From: Imperialibacter roseus
GTDB taxonomy: Bacteria > Bacteroidota > Bacteroidia > Cytophagales > Cyclobacteriaceae
Length of the DNA stretch: 64,000 nt
Assembly (NCBI RefSeq): GCF_032999765.1
Contig: NZ_CP136051.1
Span: forward strand, 6,677,501-6,741,500
Reading direction: 5' to 3'
This document shows, one piece after another, positions 27,757-35,996 of the stretch (position 1 is the first letter of the stretch; each line of letters opens with the position of its first letter). The translations under genes were made by a program, and so were the position numbers. A model generated the notes under the pieces. It did not search any database. It saw only the letters and a program-made list of their open reading frames with translations, and was not told the DNA's origin.

Positions 27757-28107
27757 TTAGCCCATATCCGCATCTTTTATCAGGCGGTTGATTTCGGACT
27801 TTAGCAAGGGGAGGTGTTTGGTTAGAATAGCCCAAATGTTTTCATCAGAAATATTATCGTAGGAATGAATGATTTGATTTCTCAACCCGACGATTCTGAT
27901 AGCATTTGTGATCGGGAATTCTGGTTCTTTGTCAAGAATCCTTCGAACGGCTTCGCCGATAATTTCCAGATTTCTCTCGACGCCTCTCTTCAAAAGAAGA
28001 TTTCTTTGGTAGCTGACAAAGTCATGTGCTTGCCCGTCGAAATAGCTTTCAATTTCATTGATGGAGCCATCAATGTCATATAGCCACTTCAGTACCTTTT
28101 CGTCCAT
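27757..28107 (-). CDS. hepT: HepT-family toxin (HEPN/DUF86)
   Basis: This 116-residue HEPN-type protein has the catalytic RX4HXY motif intact as RNQIIHSY (about residues 80-87). HepT acts as an RNA-cleaving toxin and is neutralised by MntA, which AMPylates its Tyr in characterised pairs. Its start lies 32 bases inside the 3' end of the MntA gene, the standard arrangement of the type VII pair. All key residues are present, so it is probably functional. Confidence 0.9.
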   Translation of the reverse strand: MDEKVLKWLYDIDGSINEIESYFDGQAHDFVSYQRNLLLKRGVERNLEIIGEAVRRILDKEPEFPITNAIRIVGLRNQIIHSYDNISDENIWAILTKHLPLLKSEINRLIKDADMG

Positions 28108-28408
28108 AAACCAGCGCCTTGGTTCTATTGATAGATTTAATTAGAATAGGATTCCGAAGGGTTTGGACTTCTAAAAGATCCACTTTTCTGCTGAGTAGAG
28201 ATTCCAAAGATTCTTTCAGGTTCATATAGTTGTCGAAATAGTCGGCCAAATTCACATCACCAAACTTCACCAGAAAATCGACATCACTGTCAGCATCAAA
28301 AGAGTCTGACAGTATGGAACCAAAGGCGAACAGCTCAATTACCTTATGCTTTTTGCATAGGGTCGATATTTCGTTAATATGATCCTTGATGATTTTCATC
28401 CGTCGCAT
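28076..28408 (-). CDS. mntA: MntA-family nucleotidyltransferase antitoxin
   Basis: This 110-residue minimal nucleotidyltransferase has the GSX10DXD motif exactly: GSILSDSFDADSDVD (about residues 29-43). MntA transfers AMP to a Tyr in HepT and blocks its RNase activity. It is the first gene of the pair and overlaps hepT by 32 bases. The base composition is a little more A+T-rich than its neighbours, which fits a mobile toxin-antitoxin module. Confidence 0.9.
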   Translation of the reverse strand: MRRMKIIKDHINEISTLCKKHKVIELFAFGSILSDSFDADSDVDFLVKFGDVNLADYFDNYMNLKESLESLLSRKVDLLEVQTLRNPILIKSINRTKALVYGRKGTEVAI

Positions 28409-28450
28409 GTAAATATAACAAATATTTTTCTCTCATAATTTAGTCCAGTA

Positions 28451-28696
28451 ATGACTCCCGATATGCCGAGAGTATCTCCAAGAGTAGAAATAACTCTATT
28501 GATAGTTGCTTGCCAGGCCCACATCGCCGAAACCGTTCTTGGCCCCGGATGGGCAAGTACCTCTGTCAACGCCGGTACCTTTCGCACCAACTCCGTTGGC
28601 AGTGACAAGGATCGGCAGCTTGCGGCTTACCATGATTCAACTGGCGATGTGGTGCTGGCAAAGAGGCTCAAAAGAAGCAGGAGCAATGCCTGCTGA
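28451..28696 (+). pseudogene. Relic of a BNR-repeat (BNR_4-like) protein
   Basis: The plus-strand frame across this 246-base stretch encodes a segment close to the N-terminal part of BNR_4-type proteins of Bacteroidota. It reads GWASTSVNAGTFRTNSVGS, then QLAAYHDSTGDVVLAKR, and stops soon after. The rest of the several-hundred-residue family is missing, and no further homologous frame is visible. I read it as a decayed fragment. Such proteins are often found beside sulfatases in polysaccharide loci, and two sulfatases lie 2.3 kb away. The assignment rests on motif memory. Confidence 0.45.
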
Positions 28697-28725
28697 GGAA
28701 GTGAGCTTGGTGGAGTGACTCCACG

Positions 28726-29148
28726 CTAGCTATTGTACTTCTTATTCATATAATCCACCGACTCTTTGACCAGTGTTTTAAGAATACCAAGATCCACGTC
28801 TGTCAATTTGTTAATATAGAGACAAGACTTCCCGGTTTTGTACTTTCCGAGCTTCTGCATCAGCTCTTCGTACCGGCCGAAGCCTGGCATGATATAGAGC
28901 GTAAGGCTCGTTTTTCTTGGCGAAAAGCCGGTTATCATCCAATCACCTTCCTGTCCGCTGGCATATTTGTAGCGATAGGTGCCAAAACCAACTATAGATG
29001 AGCCCCACATCTTTGGTTTTTCGCCAGTCACCTCCTTCATCAGCTTCAGCACCTCAAAGGCGTCATTTCGTTTTTTCTCATCCTCCACTTTGTCGAGAAA
29101 GCCTTCCACGCTTACATCGTTGACTTTTGTTTTTAGTTCGTAGGCCAT
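28726..29148 (-). CDS. DUF1801 domain protein
   Basis: This 140-residue small protein has the DUF1801 pattern: the NDAFEVLKLMKEVTGEKPKMWG segment (about residues 28-49), GYGTYRY-like GFGTYRYKYASG, and LTLYIMPGF. DUF1801 has a YdhG-like fold whose biochemical role is not established. The gene stands alone. An IS982 element has inserted 43 bases upstream of its start codon, where the promoter would be, so its expression may have been changed. Confidence 0.87.
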   Translation of the reverse strand: MAYELKTKVNDVSVEGFLDKVEDEKKRNDAFEVLKLMKEVTGEKPKMWGSSIVGFGTYRYKYASGQEGDWMITGFSPRKTSLTLYIMPGFGRYEELMQKLGKYKTGKSCLYINKLTDVDLGILKTLVKESVDYMNKKYNS

Positions 29149-29183
29149 AGTGATGTATTTTGACTCAGGAATTAAGAAAAATC

Positions 29184-29190
29184 TACTTTA
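29184..29190 (+). repeat. Left target-site duplication of the IS982 element
   Basis: TACTTTA, identical to 30220-30226 on the other side of the element. Confidence 0.9.
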
Positions 29191-30219
29191 ACGTGAGTTC
29201 GATATAAAAAAGCGAGGATTTAGGATGAAATAAGGCGAGAAATTAGTATATTAAGTGACTGACAATCAACGTAATAACTAACATTCTCGCCTATGTTAAC
29301 ATCTAATAAAATTACTGAAATTTTCTGTTCCATTGATGATTTCACCTTAGAATTTGTCCCAAAATTTGAAAGCCACCTTCTGGGGGTTAAAAAAAGAAAC
29401 AAACCAGGCAAGCTTTCCCTGTCTGAAGTAATGACTATTCAAGTACTGTTTCACCTGTCTGGTTATAGAAATTTTAAGACTTTTTACAATGCCTATGTTT
29501 GTATCCATTTGCGGTCTTACTTCCCTGCTGTGGTCAGCTATAATAGAATGGTTGAGTTAACAAGAGATAGTATGGTTCCTTTGGCTATCTACCTAAAAAG
29601 TCAAAGCCTGGGTCGTTGTACTGGCATAAGTTTCATCGATAGTACACCCCTTAGAGTATGTCATAACAGACGCATCCACAGCCATAAAGTTTTTGATGGA
29701 CTAGCAAAAAGAGGTCAATGTTCGATTGGATGGTTCTATGGCTTTAAACTGCATTTAATCACCTCAGATACAGGAGAAATCGTCGATTTTATGCTTACTC
29801 CAGGCAATGTGGATGATCGTAAACCACTGCAAATAGAGCGATTCATTAAGAAACTATTCGGCAAGTTGTTTGGGGACAAGGGATACTTGAGCAAGGAGCT
29901 TTTCAAAAACCTATTTTTCAGAGGGGTACATTTGGTCACCAAGCTTAAACGAAATATGAAGACATCTACTGTCACCCCAATCATGGATGCCATCCTGCTA
30001 CGCAAGAGAGCCATTTGTGAAACGATCATCGATCAACTAAAAAACATCTTCCAAATTGAACACTCAAGACATAGAAGTAGCGCTAACTTTGTCACCAACT
30101 TATTCTCAGCATTGATAGCCTATAACTTCTGCGAGAAAAAGCCCTCAATTAGGGTTAACTACAAAGACTCCGGACAGCTTTTTCTCCCTTTATAGATCAA
30201 AATTATATCGAACTCACGT
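29191..30219 (+). mobile_element. Insertion sequence, IS982 family, complete
   Basis: The element is 1029 bp. It has perfect 17-bp terminal inverted repeats (ACGTGAGTTCGATATAA at 29191-29207 and its complement at 30203-30219) and a single transposase gene. It is flanked by a 7-bp direct repeat, TACTTTA (29184-29190 and 30220-30226), the target-site duplication. Size, ends and duplication length fit IS982. The intact ends and matching duplication point to a recent insertion. Confidence 0.95.
29293..30195 (+). CDS. IS982 family transposase
   Basis: This 300-residue transposase is uninterrupted. The DDE residues appear in order: Asp in FIDSTPLRV (about residue 117), Asp in FGDKGYL (about 195), and Glu in RAICETIIDQLK (about 240). 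The sequence FIDSTPLRVCHNRRIHSHKV is characteristic of the family. It fills most of the element and ends 24 bases before the right terminal repeat. The frame is intact, so the element could still move. Confidence 0.93.
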   Translation: MLTSNKITEIFCSIDDFTLEFVPKFESHLLGVKKRNKPGKLSLSEVMTIQVLFHLSGYRNFKTFYNAYVCIHLRSYFPAVVSYNRMVELTRDSMVPLAIYLKSQSLGRCTGISFIDSTPLRVCHNRRIHSHKVFDGLAKRGQCSIGWFYGFKLHLITSDTGEIVDFMLTPGNVDDRKPLQIERFIKKLFGKLFGDKGYLSKELFKNLFFRGVHLVTKLKRNMKTSTVTPIMDAILLRKRAICETIIDQLKNIFQIEHSRHRSSANFVTNLFSALIAYNFCEKKPSIRVNYKDSGQLFLPL

Positions 30220-30226
30220 TACTTTA
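30220..30226 (+). repeat. Right target-site duplication of the IS982 element
   Basis: TACTTTA, identical to 29184-29190. Removing the element and one copy restores the earlier intergenic sequence. Confidence 0.9.
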
Positions 30227-30252
30227 AATGCAAGGGACTACAGCCCAAAGCA

Positions 30253-30801
30253 CTACACCTTTGTGTTTTCCTTTTTATCGTACCATAGCTGCACCAGCCC
30301 CGAGGGGAAAGTCAGGCTTTTTTTGAAGGTCAGGTTTTGCTCTGGGCGGCCGTCTTTAAACAATCTAATGCCGCTACCCAGCAAATGAGGAATGACTGAA
30401 ACGATTACTCTGTCAATCAGAGAATATTTGAAAAGCTCAAACACCAGGTCGCCACCACCATCGCAGTAGATGTTCTTGCCCTTTTCCTTTTTGAGTTTCT
30501 TAATAAGAGCCGGCAAGTCATTAAAGTACTCAACGTTTTCATCCCTGCCTGTTCTGCTATTGGAGAGCACCCACACTTTTTTGTCTTTGTGGTGAAACTC
30601 TCCTCCAAATGACAACACTTTGTCGTAGGTCTTCCTGCCCCAAATGACCGTGTCGATGCCAGCGGTGAATTCCGCATAGCCATAGTCTTCGCCAGGCACC
30701 TGTACTTGTGACAGAAAATCAATATTGTCGTCTTCTTTAGCGATATAGCCATCGAGACTCATAGCGATGTAGAGATTTACTCCCCTGTTAGTAGTCACCA
30801 T
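30253..30801 (-). CDS. RibD-C / dihydrofolate reductase-like protein
   Basis: This 182-residue enzyme has the DHFR-like RibD C-terminal fold. The opening is NLYIAMSLDGYIAKEDDNIDFL (about residues 9-30), then VIWGRKTYDKV (about 53-63), an NADPH-binding IYCDGGGDLVFELF segment, and IPHLLGSGIRLF. Members reduce pterin-like or flavin-precursor substrates; the true substrate is unknown. The IS982 insertion lies downstream of its stop, leaving the gene whole. Confidence 0.87.
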   Translation of the reverse strand: MVTTNRGVNLYIAMSLDGYIAKEDDNIDFLSQVQVPGEDYGYAEFTAGIDTVIWGRKTYDKVLSFGGEFHHKDKKVWVLSNSRTGRDENVEYFNDLPALIKKLKKEKGKNIYCDGGGDLVFELFKYSLIDRVIVSVIPHLLGSGIRLFKDGRPEQNLTFKKSLTFPSGLVQLWYDKKENTKV

Positions 30802-30884
30802 TTATCAATTAATAAGTAGTGTAAATAATCCCATGACAATTTTTTACAATGTGTATAGCAGACACATTTTTGCTATTAACTACT

Positions 30885-30991
30885 TTGCAAGCCAAGTTTG
30901 GTAATGCCCTTTCGGGGGCAGCAACGTCTAACGTTGCACGGTTGATTAGGTTTGGTAGCCCGGCGGTCTTTTAGAGCGCCGGGCTTTTTTT
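30885..30991 (+). ncRNA. Candidate small structured RNA
   Basis: This 107-base stretch has no coding frame but three hairpins in a row. They are TGCCC-TTTCGG-GGGCA (about 30905-30920), GCAACG-TCTAA-CGTTGC (about 30921-30937), and a 9-bp perfect terminator at 30957-30985 with a T-run. The 5' end GCCAA can also pair with TTGGT just before the terminator, giving a closed multi-branch fold. No plus-strand gene precedes it, so it looks like an independent transcript, divergent from the RibD-C gene. A near -7 element (TACTTTG) overlaps its 5' edge. The RNA family is not recognised. Confidence 0.5.
30957..30991 (+). terminator. Strong intrinsic terminator
   Basis: The stem AGCCCGGCG / CGCCGGGCT is perfect over 9 bp and is followed by seven T residues. 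On the plus strand it ends the candidate small RNA. Its last bases touch the stop codon of the first sulfatase on the other strand. Confidence 0.85.
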
Positions 30992-32510
30992 ATTTCTTCT
31001 TTTCCGCCAGCAGCAGTGCCTCCAATTCGGCCACCGCCTCAGGATTTTCGGCAGCTATGTTTATCTTTTGGCCAGGGTCTGATATCTGATAGAGTTGCAT
31101 AGCTGTGTCACGCCCTGACTCTGTGTTGGTATACTGGTAAATTGCCGGGCCATCATTTGGAGGAATAAGGTACCACTTCAGGTTGCGAATTGCTTGCGTG
31201 CCCGATGCATGCAGAACCAGCGAGCTTCGGCCGATGTCAGATTTCCCAAGCAACGCATCTATCACGTTTTTGCTGTCGGCGATGGTGCCGGAATCCGCCG
31301 TTACACCTACCAAAGATGAAAGGGAGGCTGGCAGGTCGACCTGGCAAACCAAAGCATCCGAAACACCCGCTTTAACCTTTCCAGGCCAGCTGACAATAAA
31401 AGGAACCCTTGTACCACCATCGAACAGGCTGTATTTCCCGCCTCTAAGCGGGCCCAATGGCTGGTGATCGCCGAGAAGTTCTACAGCCTGATCCTGATAC
31501 CCGTCGTCTATCACAGGCCCGTTGTCGCTCGAAAAGACGATCAAAGTATTTTTTGACAACCCCAGGCTTTCGAGGTGTTTTGTGATTTCGCCCACACACC
31601 AGTCGGCTTCCACAATGGCATCACCTCGTGGCCCCATGCCCGATTGACCAACAAATCTTTCGTTAGGCGTGCGGGGAACATGGGGCTGGTGCAGTGCAAA
31701 GTACAGGAAGAAAGGGCCATCCTTTTGCTCCGTCATAAATTCCCTGGCCTTATCGACAAATACATCAGCCATGTCTTCATCCCGCCATAGGGCAGCTTTT
31801 CCGCCTTTCATAAAGCCTATTCTGGAGATGCCGTTGTGAATGCTCATGTCATGACCATGACTGGGATGCATTTTTAGCAACTCAGGGTTGTCTTTGCCGG
31901 TGGGCTCTCCCGGAAAATTCTCCTTATAGTTGATCATCAATGGGTCGTGTGCTTCAAGCCCAACCACCTTTTGATTTTCCACAAAAACTGTTGGCACCCT
32001 GTCGTTAGTGGCAGCCATCATGTAGCTGTAGTCAAAGCCGATATCGTTTGGGCCTGGGCTAATGCGCTCGTTCCAGTTTACATTGCCGTCGCCAAGACCA
32101 AGGTGCCATTTGCCAACCACCGCTGTTTTGTAGCCAGCTTTCTTTAAAAGGGAGGGGAGTGTTGCCATCCCAGGCCGTATCAGTGCAGGTGCATCGCCAG
32201 GCAATACCCTCGCATCCTTATTTCGCCATGGATAAACACCTGTCAGCAACCCATACCTCGAGGGTGTGCAGGTGGCTGAAGTACAATAGCCTTGCGTAAA
32301 GCGGAGGCCAGCGGCAGCAAGTTGGTCAATATTGGGAGTGCTTATGGTGCTGGAGCCATAAGCGCTCACATCGCCATAGCCCAGGTCGTCGGCCAGTATA
32401 ACGATGATGTTGGGTTTAGGCGTAGTTTCCTCAGCTGGTTCCATTTTGCAGCCAAGTGCTGCCGCCAATGTCACCAGCGAAAGTGCCTTTATTGAGGAGC
32501 TATTTATCAT
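30990..32510 (-). CDS. Secreted sulfatase (family S1), lipoprotein
   Basis: This 506-residue sulfatase has a lipoprotein leader (LAAALGC, Cys near residue 21), the metal-binding ILADDLGYGD (about 36-45), and the formylglycine motif CTPSRYGLLTG (about residues 81-91), which is modified to the catalytic residue. HWHLGLG-like KWHLGLG and SDNGP segments are also present. It removes sulfate esters, probably from marine polysaccharides or glycans. It overlaps the upstream second sulfatase gene by 4 bases. No sulfatase-maturing enzyme is encoded in this window. Confidence 0.93.
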   Translation of the reverse strand: MINSSSIKALSLVTLAAALGCKMEPAEETTPKPNIIVILADDLGYGDVSAYGSSTISTPNIDQLAAAGLRFTQGYCTSATCTPSRYGLLTGVYPWRNKDARVLPGDAPALIRPGMATLPSLLKKAGYKTAVVGKWHLGLGDGNVNWNERISPGPNDIGFDYSYMMAATNDRVPTVFVENQKVVGLEAHDPLMINYKENFPGEPTGKDNPELLKMHPSHGHDMSIHNGISRIGFMKGGKAALWRDEDMADVFVDKAREFMTEQKDGPFFLYFALHQPHVPRTPNERFVGQSGMGPRGDAIVEADWCVGEITKHLESLGLSKNTLIVFSSDNGPVIDDGYQDQAVELLGDHQPLGPLRGGKYSLFDGGTRVPFIVSWPGKVKAGVSDALVCQVDLPASLSSLVGVTADSGTIADSKNVIDALLGKSDIGRSSLVLHASGTQAIRNLKWYLIPPNDGPAIYQYTNTESGRDTAMQLYQISDPGQKINIAAENPEAVAELEALLLAEKKK

Positions 32511-34012
32511 GGTTGCGCTTTGTATTCTTTGAAGTACTTTTCAAGTACAAAAGGAGGTTGGTGCACGTCCGGTTTCCTTTCGAAAGTAGTTGGGTCGTAC
32601 TCCATTGGCACAATTGTTTTGGCTGTAAGCTGCAGCGTATCGTCGGTTCTCCTTTGCCAGCTGCCTAACAAGCCCATCATTTCCCTCACTTTTACCTCGT
32701 GCTCCTTTTCACCAGCCAGGTTGACTAGTTCATCAGGGTCGTTTTCAAGGTCGAAGAGTTGTGTGTGGTCGATCATAGGGTATCGTATCAATTTCCATTT
32801 CTTGTCCCGCACTGCCCGGTGCGTGCCCCTGTAGGTGGTGAATAGCGAGGTACGAACACCTCCTTCTTTGCCCATAATTACCTTCGAGAGGTCTTTCCCG
32901 TCCACACCCTCAGGTGGTTCTACGCCTGTAAGGTTGCAAAGTGTAGGGAAAATGTCGTAGAGGTAAACCAGTGCATCTCTTGTTTCATTGGCTGGCAAGC
33001 CGGGGCCTGCGAATACCAGTGGTGCCTTCATGCTGTGCTCATACAGGCTTTGCTTCCCCACAAGGCCATGGCTTCCCAGGGCAAGCCCATGGTCGGCAGC
33101 GTAGACTATTATCGTGTTGTCGGCAAAACCGCTGGCTTCAATCGAAGCGATAATGTCGCCTATTCTTTTGTCGGCGTGGGTAATCATAGCGTAATATTCC
33201 CTGAGTTGATCCTGAATCATTCCAGGGTCTCTCGGCCACGGTGCCAGGTGCTCATCTCTTACCTGCATTTCATTTATTTCACCAAAATTGAAAGGATGCC
33301 AGGGCTTAAAGTTGGCCGGTAACGGAACGGTGTCTCCCGCATATTGCTCCAGGTATTGTGGCAATGGACTTCTAGGGTCGTGAGGGGCTGTGAAGGCTAT
33401 GTAAGCAAAGAAGGGATTTTCGGTACCCTTTTGCGATGTAATGAAGTCTATCATAGCATCAGCAAAAAGGTCGGTGGAGAAGCCTTTTTCGATAGGTTCG
33501 GTAAAAGTGGAGTCATTCACTTTGTCACGGACGGCTGTGTTGAAATGATCATCCATTCCACCCAGAAACACATTCTTTCCCTGCTGAAACGAAGCCAGAA
33601 AACTGTTGCCACCATTGTGCCATTTGCCGGTTCCAAAAGTAGTGTAACCATTGGCGGCCAATACCTGCGGCATGGTGGTGACCGTGTCCAGCTTGTCGTA
33701 TACATGGTAAAGGCTTTTGCCACTCATGAGCATGGCTCGGCTCGGGGCGCAAACGGCCCCATGAATAGAGCCCATGCAGTAGTTGTTAGTGAAGCGCACA
33801 CCACTTGTTGCAAGCGCATCCAGATTAGGCGTTTTAATAATTTGGTTACCAGCTGCCCCCAGTGCATCAGCTCGCTGGTCGTCGGTGAAAATGAAAACAA
33901 TGTTGGGTTTTTTAGGCTCCTCTTTCTTTTGTGAGCACCCCATCAGAACTTGAAAAAAAAGCACGACGGCCAGAGAACCGACGCTAAAAATGGCGCAATA
34001 TTCTTTCCTCAT
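32507..34012 (-). CDS. Secreted sulfatase (family S1), lipoprotein
   Basis: This 501-residue sulfatase has a lipoprotein leader (FFQVLMGC, about residue 25), IFTDDQRADALGA (metal site), and the formylglycine motif CAPSRAMLMSG. A catalytic KWHNGG segment and AADHGLALG follow. It is distinct in sequence from the downstream sulfatase, so the two probably cut different sulfate esters on one substrate. The ATG at 34012 is preferred to one at 34090 because the signal peptide starts there. Translation of the next gene is coupled by a 4-base overlap. Confidence 0.93.
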   Translation of the reverse strand: MRKEYCAIFSVGSLAVVLFFQVLMGCSQKKEEPKKPNIVFIFTDDQRADALGAAGNQIIKTPNLDALATSGVRFTNNYCMGSIHGAVCAPSRAMLMSGKSLYHVYDKLDTVTTMPQVLAANGYTTFGTGKWHNGGNSFLASFQQGKNVFLGGMDDHFNTAVRDKVNDSTFTEPIEKGFSTDLFADAMIDFITSQKGTENPFFAYIAFTAPHDPRSPLPQYLEQYAGDTVPLPANFKPWHPFNFGEINEMQVRDEHLAPWPRDPGMIQDQLREYYAMITHADKRIGDIIASIEASGFADNTIIVYAADHGLALGSHGLVGKQSLYEHSMKAPLVFAGPGLPANETRDALVYLYDIFPTLCNLTGVEPPEGVDGKDLSKVIMGKEGGVRTSLFTTYRGTHRAVRDKKWKLIRYPMIDHTQLFDLENDPDELVNLAGEKEHEVKVREMMGLLGSWQRRTDDTLQLTAKTIVPMEYDPTTFERKPDVHQPPFVLEKYFKEYKAQP

Positions 34013-34114
34013 GGCTAAAAATAGAAAACCATCCACATTTATAAATGGCTTCTTGCTAATATTTGACATGCCTAATTCTATTTTATTCATTAAACTGTGC
34101 TATAATCCTTAGGT

Positions 34115-35782
34115 ATGAAAGCAGTATTTGGTAAGGTCGCTCTATTCACTCTCGTGGCAGTTGTCTTTTTTTGTCTGGGCCATTACGTGTCGCTAACACA
34201 GGAGGAAACGATTAGCTGCGACAATATTATCAAAGCAGGTGAACTGATTGGAGTGCCACTTACCCGTGCCGAGGCTGACTCCATGCTTGATGGCATTGCC
34301 TCGCAAAGGGAGAGCTATCTTTCCATGCGCAGGAGCCCATTAACTAACGACGTGGTGCCTGCCATGCAGTTCAATCCGCTCCCGTTGGGCTTTCGCCACC
34401 AGAGCCATTATAAAGGGTTGAAATTTGGCGATTACAGTGGAACCTTGCGACCTGCCGCTGACGAGGAGCTGGCTTATATGAGTATCGGAGAGTTGGCGGA
34501 GCTCATCCGAACCAAACAAATTTCCTCACTTGAGCTTACGCAGTTTTATATAGACAGAATTAAGAAGCTTGATCCACAGCTGCACGCCATCGTGACCCTC
34601 ATGGAAGACTATGCACTTGAAAAAGCTGCAAATGCTGACAAGGAAATTTCACAGGGTAACCACAAAGGTCTTTTGCATGGGATTCCTTTTGGAGCCAAAG
34701 ACTTGCTGTCCAAGAAAGGCTTCAAGACGACCTGGGGGGCCATGCCTTACAAAGACCAGGAGTTTGACGTGGATGCGACTGTTGTCGAGCGGCTGGAAAA
34801 CGCTGGGGCAGTTTTGGTGGCAAAAACCACACTTGGCGCTCTTGCCATGGGCGATATTTGGTTTGGAGGCAAAACACGGAACCCCTGGAATACCGAGAAG
34901 GGAAGCAGTGGTTCATCGGCGGGTTCGGCATCCACCGTTTCGGCGGGTTTGCTGCCGTTTGCTATTGGTTCGGAGACGTTGGGATCGATTGTGTCACCAT
35001 CCACCGTTTGTGGCGTAACCGGACTGAGGCCTACTTATGGCCGGGTAAGTCGCTACGGAGCCATGGCCCTAAGCTGGAGCATGGACAAGCTAGGCCCATT
35101 GTGTCGCAATGTGGAAGACTGCGCCATTGTGTTGGCTGCGATTGGCGGACCTGACGGAAAAGACGCTATGGTGTTGGACTTTCCGTTCTACTATGAGCCT
35201 ACTGTCGATCTGAAGGCACTCAGGATCGGTTATGTAAAAAGTGACTTTGACAAAGAATACGCCTTTCATCGTCAAGACAGCGTAGCGCTGCAGGTCTTGA
35301 AGGAACTCGGAGCACAACTTATACCAATTGAATTGCCTAACCAGCCGGTAGGGGATATGACCATTATACTTTCGGCAGAGGCTGCAGCCGCTTTTGAGGA
35401 ATTGACATTAAGCGGCCGGGACGATCAGTTGGTTAACCAGCTAAAGTGGGCCTGGCCTAACAGCTTCAGGGAATCCCGGCTAATTCCGGCTGTAGAATAT
35501 ATCCAGGCAAACAGGCTTAGGACTCAACTTATTCGAGATATGACCGATGTTTTTGAAAAAGTGGATGTGTACCTGGCTCCTTCCAGAGGAGGCAGCAATC
35601 TACGAGTCACCAACCTGAGCGGCCACCCATCCGTAGTGCTGCCCAATGGCTTTTCTGATGACGGCACTCCCACCAGCATTACCTTCACCGGCCGGCTATT
35701 TGATGAAGGGACTTTGCTGGCGGTTGCAAAAGCCTACCAGGAGGCTACAGGCTGGCATAAGAAACATCCGGAACTTAAGTGA
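34115..35782 (+). CDS. Amidase signature family enzyme, membrane-anchored or exported
   Basis: This 555-residue enzyme has an N-terminal hydrophobic segment (about 8-27) and a complete amidase-signature domain. The catalytic Lys is in HGIPFGAKDLLS (about residue 196). The Gly/Ser-rich stretch GSSGSSAGSASTVSAG (about 266-281) and SETLGSIVSPS hold the cis-Ser and nucleophile Ser. It hydrolyses amide bonds; the substrate is unknown. It is divergent from the sulfatases, with about 100 bases between the chosen starts. It resembles GatA-like exported amidases rather than GatA itself. Confidence 0.9.
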   Translation: MKAVFGKVALFTLVAVVFFCLGHYVSLTQEETISCDNIIKAGELIGVPLTRAEADSMLDGIASQRESYLSMRRSPLTNDVVPAMQFNPLPLGFRHQSHYKGLKFGDYSGTLRPAADEELAYMSIGELAELIRTKQISSLELTQFYIDRIKKLDPQLHAIVTLMEDYALEKAANADKEISQGNHKGLLHGIPFGAKDLLSKKGFKTTWGAMPYKDQEFDVDATVVERLENAGAVLVAKTTLGALAMGDIWFGGKTRNPWNTEKGSSGSSAGSASTVSAGLLPFAIGSETLGSIVSPSTVCGVTGLRPTYGRVSRYGAMALSWSMDKLGPLCRNVEDCAIVLAAIGGPDGKDAMVLDFPFYYEPTVDLKALRIGYVKSDFDKEYAFHRQDSVALQVLKELGAQLIPIELPNQPVGDMTIILSAEAAAAFEELTLSGRDDQLVNQLKWAWPNSFRESRLIPAVEYIQANRLRTQLIRDMTDVFEKVDVYLAPSRGGSNLRVTNLSGHPSVVLPNGFSDDGTPTSITFTGRLFDEGTLLAVAKAYQEATGWHKKHPELK

Positions 35783-35895
35783 CGATACTTCAATATATTA
35801 TTTTGTCCAGGGTGTGAAAATAGACGACTCATACCTGTTTAGCTGAATTTTTCGCAACATACTTACATTTAATTTCTGGAATCAATCCTTCCCAG

Positions 35896-35917
35896 GGTGA
35901 CGAAAGTCACCTTTTTT
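35896..35917 (+). terminator. Terminator after the amidase gene
   Basis: The stem GGTGAC-GAAA-GTCACC is followed by TTTTTTG, about 115 bases past the amidase stop codon. Confidence 0.75.
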
Positions 35918-35996
35918 GCTTTGTAGTGTCATACCCTCCGCTTGCTCCCTCCTATACCTTAGCATCATCAAATGGTTCACAAAACTATTCAGAAAG

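Noticed and set aside
30885-30991. SRP (4.5S) RNA as an identity for the small RNA candidate
   Set aside because: A GGCAGCAACG segment looks vaguely similar, but the single long hairpin and the conserved apical loop sequence are not convincing.
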